Source: an uncultured Clostridium sp. (GTDB taxonomy: Bacteria > Bacillota > Clostridia > Lachnospirales > Lachnospiraceae). Taken from it: a stretch of 44,334 nucleotides of DNA. The notes beneath the pieces are model-generated. The model worked only from the letters and a program-made list of their open reading frames with translations. It was not told the DNA's origin and did not search any database. The translations under genes were made by a program, and so were the position numbers. This document shows, piece after piece, positions 41,869 through 44,334 of this stretch. Within the stretch, counting starts at the first letter, position 1. Each line of letters opens with the position of its first letter. The stretch spans positions 1 through 44,334 of the forward strand of contig UQFC01000009.1 of assembly GCA_900540335.1 (NCBI GenBank), written 5' to 3'.

Positions 41869-42423
41869 TCATTCACCTCGATAGACAAACACATGCCGGT
41901 TTGTCTTGTATTGTTTATTTTTTTCCATTAAATAGCCCATGGATTCCAGATAGTCAAAGGAGGTCTCCAGAGATGCTTCTATAATAATGGTACTCTGCTT
42001 GTCAATCAGCGCAGATGACTGCAGGCAGGAAAGCGCCTGGCGCTCCAGCTCCTGATTGTAGGGAGGATCCATAAAAATATAATCAAACCGGTACTTTCCC
42101 TCCAGCCGCTTTAAGGCGGAAACAGCATCACAATTCATCACCAAAGCCTGATCCTCCAGCTTTGTGGCTTTTAAATTCTCCCGGATAATCTCTGCCGCCT
42201 TTGGATTCTGCTCAACAAATACGGCAAATCCGGCGCCGCGGCTTAATGCCTCGATTCCGATTCCGCCGCTTCCTGCAAATAAATCCAGAAAACAGCAGTC
42301 TGCCAAATCGTACTGAAGCATATTAAAAAGCGTTTCCTTAATTCGATCCTGGGTGGGCCGGGTTTCCATACCTTCCAGGGTTTTTAACGGAACCCGTCTT
42401 GCTTTTCCGGCTATCACACGCAT
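41869..42423 (-). CDS. rsmD: 16S rRNA (guanine966-N2)-methyltransferase RsmD
   Basis: SAM-dependent methyltransferase acting on 16S rRNA in the small subunit. The 184-aa protein begins MRVIAGKARRVPL, the RsmD N-terminal block, followed by RPTQDRIKETLFNML, FLDLFAGSGGIGIEALSRGA (45-64, SAM site) and FMDPPYNQE with the catalytic DPPY at 119-122. The start follows GAAGGAG. First gene of rsmD-coaD-coiled-coil protein. Confidence 0.96.
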   Translation of the reverse strand: MRVIAGKARRVPLKTLEGMETRPTQDRIKETLFNMLQYDLADCCFLDLFAGSGGIGIEALSRGAGFAVFVEQNPKAAEIIRENLKATKLEDQALVMNCDAVSALKRLEGKYRFDYIFMDPPYNQELERQALSCLQSSALIDKQSTIIIEASLETSFDYLESMGYLMEKNKQYKTNRHVFVYRGE

Positions 42424-42454
42424 AACTTAACTCCTTCAAACTTTTTCATGTACC

Positions 42455-42483
42455 ATTATATAGTTAAAATTCAGGTTGCACAA
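42455..42483 (-). promoter_or_regulatory. Promoter of the rsmD-coaD operon
   Basis: TTGTGC (42478-42483), 17-base spacer, TATAAT (42455-42460) on the minus strand, 32 bases before the start codon. Confidence 0.75.
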
Positions 42484-42504
42484 GCAGTTTATTTACAAAA
42501 ATCA

Positions 42505-42535
42505 GAAAAATCCCGGAGCTTTCCGCCCCGGGATT
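42505..42535 (-). terminator. Intrinsic terminator of the SASP gene
   Basis: AATCCCGG / CCGGGATT (42509-42516, 42528-42535) with an 11-base loop, followed on the minus strand by TTTCTGATTTTTG. It lies 48 bases past the SASP stop. Confidence 0.85.
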
Positions 42536-42582
42536 CCTCCTCCTGTTTGTTTGAAACAGAAAAAACGGCTGAAAGTCAGGCC

Positions 42583-42789
42583 TTACTTACCGGCCATCTG
42601 CTTCTCCTGAGCCTCAATCATCTTCTTAACCATATAACCGCCTACAGATCCGTTCTGCGCGGATGTCAGGTTTCCGTTGTATCCGTTGGATAAGGGAACG
42701 CCCAGCTCGTTTGCAACTTCCATTTTAAAACGATCCAGTGCCTCTTTTGCCTCAGGTACCTCTGCTCTGTTAGAAGATTTGCTTGCCAT
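42583..42789 (-). CDS. Alpha/beta-type small acid-soluble spore protein (SASP)
   Basis: DNA-saturating spore protein that protects against UV and heat and is degraded at germination. The 68-aa protein has the GPR protease site region EVANELGV (about 24-31), followed by NGYNGNLTSAQNGSVGGYMVKKMIEAQE (two blocks, 35-47 and 48-62), the DNA-binding signature of the family. The ATG has GGAG nine bases upstream. It is transcribed alone with a strong leader hairpin and its own terminator; expression in the forespore is expected. Confidence 0.96.
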   Translation of the reverse strand: MASKSSNRAEVPEAKEALDRFKMEVANELGVPLSNGYNGNLTSAQNGSVGGYMVKKMIEAQEKQMAGK

Positions 42790-42809
42790 AAGTGTAGTCT
42801 CCTTTCAAA

Positions 42810-42833
42810 TTCGCCTGTCATGGGACAGGCGAA
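42810..42833 (-). other. Stable hairpin in the SASP 5' leader
   Basis: Perfect inverted repeat TTCGCCTGTC / GACAGGCGAA with a 4-base loop, ending 8 bases before the AAAGGAG ribosome site of the SASP message. No U-tract follows, so it is not a terminator. It may protect the message or tune translation. Confidence 0.7.
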
Positions 42834-42884
42834 CCTTTGCGTTCTTTTCCTGCCTCACGACCGGTTTGTTTTTTGTTACGCTCC

Positions 42885-42913
42885 TAGTATATGTGCAAAA
42901 CAGGATAATACAC
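42885..42913 (-). promoter_or_regulatory. Sporulation-type promoter candidate of the SASP gene
   Basis: CATATACTA on the minus strand (42885-42893) resembles sigma-G/sigma-E -10 elements and shares CATATACT with the spoIVA promoter; GTGTATT (42907-42913) lies 13 bases upstream. Spacing is shorter than usual for sigma-G, so the match is weak. The rest of the 318-base gap 42790-43107 holds the leader hairpin and the galM promoter. Confidence 0.35.
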
Positions 42914-42993
42914 TGGCATCTTCTGTGTGTTTTGTCAAAATATAGCAGTCTGGAAAGAAAGCATATCTTTCACTTTTTTCCTTCCTTTCTTTG

Positions 42994-43002
42994 TGCTATA
43001 AT
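42994..43002 (+). promoter_or_regulatory. Extended -10 promoter of galM
   Basis: TGC-TATAAT (TATAAT at 42997-43002), a perfect extended -10. The -35 region is only T-rich. The leader to galM is about 100 bases. Confidence 0.6.
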
Positions 43003-43107
43003 TTTAAGTAAACTGGAACCGCCGTTTTCTCTTTCTGACATTCATTCAGAAGAGGCAGGCAGTCCCAAACAGCTATCATTTCATAAAACGAAAGGACAGA
43101 CACGATT

Positions 43108-44166
43108 ATGGCATGGAAAAAAGAAGCATTCGGCACTCTGGAAAACGGAGCTGCAGTCAGCAAATATACGCTGACCAATGAAAACGGCGTATCTGCCGCA
43201 TTTACAGATCTGGGAGGAACCTGGCTGGAAATGAAGGTTCCGGATCGGGACGGAAAACTGGCAGACGTACTGTTGGGATATGATTCTGTGGAAGATATTC
43301 TGACCAAAAGCGGTCATATGGGAGAAATTGTAGGCCGCAACGCCAACCGGATCGGAGGCGCAGCCTTTACATTAAATGGTATTACCTATGCCCTTGTCAT
43401 TAATTCCGGAAGCAAAAACAATCTCCACAGCGGCCCTGACTTTTACAGAAGCCGTCTCTGGGATGCAGAGGTAGAGGAAACAGGTCTTGGCACCAAAATT
43501 ACCTTCTCCCTGTTCAGCCCTGACGGAGATCAGAATTACCCCGGCAATGCCAATATTGCAGTCAGCTATACTCTGACTCCGGACAACAGCCTTCGTCTGG
43601 ACTATCTGATGGTTTCCGATGCTGACACCATCGCAAACTTTACCAACCACGCTTATTTCAATCTGGCTGGTCACGATGCAGGAAGTGTCCTGGCACAGAA
43701 GGTATGGATTGATGCAGATACCTACACCATTCCTGATCAGGAATCCATTCCCACCGGTGTTCTGGAACCTGTCAAGGGAACTCCCATGGACTTTACAGAA
43801 TTAAAAACCATTGGTGATGAGATTGACGCAGACTATGAGCCCTTAAAAAATGCCGGCGGTTACGATCACAACTGGGTTTTAAACCACGCTCCCGGTGAGC
43901 TGGCTCTTTCTGCCAAAGCGGTAGATGAGGCAAGCGGACGCACCATGGAGGTTTACACAGATCTTCCCGGTGTTCAGTTCTATACCGCAAACGGCCTGAA
44001 AGGTCAGATTGGAAAGGGCGGCACCCTTTACGATCCCCGTTACGGATACTGCTTTGAGACCCAGTATTTCCCGGACGCTGTCAACAAGCCCCAGTTTGCC
44101 TCTCCTATTGTAAAAGCAGGCGAGGAGTACAGAACCACAACCATTTATCATTTTGACGCAGAGTAA
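43108..44166 (+). CDS. galM: Aldose 1-epimerase (galactose mutarotase)
   Basis: Interconverts alpha and beta anomers of galactose or glucose in the cytoplasm. The 352-aa protein keeps the active-site residues of the family: VGRNANRI (Arg/Asn), NNLHSGPDFY with the first His, NFTNHAYFNLAG with the catalytic His, GGYDHNWVL (Asp) and CFETQYFPDAVN with the catalytic Glu. No signal peptide is present. AAAGGA lies 11 bases before the ATG. It is monocistronic; no other Leloir genes lie in the window. Confidence 0.95.
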   Translation: MAWKKEAFGTLENGAAVSKYTLTNENGVSAAFTDLGGTWLEMKVPDRDGKLADVLLGYDSVEDILTKSGHMGEIVGRNANRIGGAAFTLNGITYALVINSGSKNNLHSGPDFYRSRLWDAEVEETGLGTKITFSLFSPDGDQNYPGNANIAVSYTLTPDNSLRLDYLMVSDADTIANFTNHAYFNLAGHDAGSVLAQKVWIDADTYTIPDQESIPTGVLEPVKGTPMDFTELKTIGDEIDADYEPLKNAGGYDHNWVLNHAPGELALSAKAVDEASGRTMEVYTDLPGVQFYTANGLKGQIGKGGTLYDPRYGYCFETQYFPDAVNKPQFASPIVKAGEEYRTTTIYHFDAE

Positions 44167-44212
44167 CCCATACGGAAATGATGCTCTGCTGACAATCAGA
44201 CATATCTCTGCT

Positions 44213-44250
44213 TTCTGCCGCCAGTCAGACACGCTGGCGGCAGATTTTCT
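44213..44250 (+). terminator. Intrinsic terminator of galM
   Basis: Perfect 10-bp stem CTGCCGCCAG / CTGGCGGCAG (44215-44224, 44234-44243), 9-base loop, followed by ATTTTCT; about 50 bases past the galM stop. Confidence 0.85.
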
Positions 44251-44259
44251 ATGAACGTG

Positions 44260-44285
44260 AAAAAGAAGCCCGCTCGCGAGCTTCT
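44260..44285 (-). terminator. Intrinsic terminator of a minus-strand gene to the right of the window
   Basis: On the minus strand GAAGCTCG / CGGGCTTC pairs over 8 bp (one G-U) with a CGAG tetraloop, followed by TTTTTCAC. A second small stem CCGCC-TGC-GGCGG lies at 44286-44298. No gene in the window uses it, so a gene on the minus strand probably ends just outside. I see no coding signal in 44286-44334. Confidence 0.65.
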
Positions 44286-44334
44286 CCGCCTGCGGCGGGT
44301 CGTCTCATCAGCCCAATTCTCTTCCAACCCATGG

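Noticed and set aside
1..44334. CRISPR arrays, IS elements, prophage genes, tRNA or rRNA genes
   Set aside because: No regularly spaced repeats, transposase or integrase motifs, or structural RNA signatures were recognised.

Overview
The window looks like a chromosomal segment of a spore-forming, strictly fermentative Clostridia, most likely a Lachnospiraceae member. The grounds are spoIVA, an alpha/beta-type small acid-soluble spore protein and a YlbJ-like protein; a lipoprotein-anchored branched-chain amino acid ABC system with the Ala/Gly/Ser/Glu-rich linker common in that family; strong GGAGG-type ribosome sites; and moderate GC. Gene density is high. I see no mobile element, prophage, CRISPR array, rRNA or tRNA, so this is mainly core genome with a few unusual proteins.

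Layout, left to right. (1) 1-3360, minus strand: PPi-type phosphofructokinase, a small HD hydrolase and spoIVA, the last with its own sigma-E-like promoter. (2) 3361-8323, minus: a complete livJ-livH-livM-livG-livF uptake operon with a consensus promoter and a partial terminator after livJ. (3) 8433-12925, minus: radical-SAM/PDZ protein, der, plsY (broken by a 1-base frameshift) and gpsA, covering ribosome assembly and the start of phospholipid synthesis. (4) 12970-18640: prs (+); a Gly-rich TPM-like membrane protein with PspA (-); an XRE regulator (-) facing an NSS-family sodium symporter (+) across a region with two inverted repeats. (5) 18672-26735, minus: hisZ-hisG-hisD-hisB-hisA-hisIE from one consensus promoter, followed by an HD phosphohydrolase and pepT. 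The HisIE protein carries an N-terminal HisF-like barrel that has lost both catalytic aspartates, and hisH and a normal hisF are absent here. (6) 26732-29866: a membrane protein with two CmpB-type repeats (-), then a PurF-like protein (+) that lacks the N-terminal catalytic cysteine. (7) 29893-39729, minus: a ten-gene run of RsmF-like methyltransferase, RsuA-type pseudouridine synthase fused to a HAD phosphatase, YgiQ, SDR, unknown membrane protein, RluC/D-type pseudouridine synthase, RecU, two small unknown proteins and a uracil permease. (8) 39739-44334: ylbJ (+) with a sigma-E-like promoter, facing rsmD-coaD-coiled-coil protein (-); an SASP gene (-) with a stable leader hairpin; galM (+); and two terminators at the right edge.

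Most genes have routine metabolic or RNA-modification jobs. The entries most worth following are the Cys-less PurF homologue, the HisF-pseudoenzyme/HisIE fusion, the pseudouridine synthase-HAD fusion, the plsY frameshift, an unexplained 27-bp palindrome between hisIE and the HD gene, and the small unknown proteins next to RecU. I did not find a clear defence island or other large novel system.
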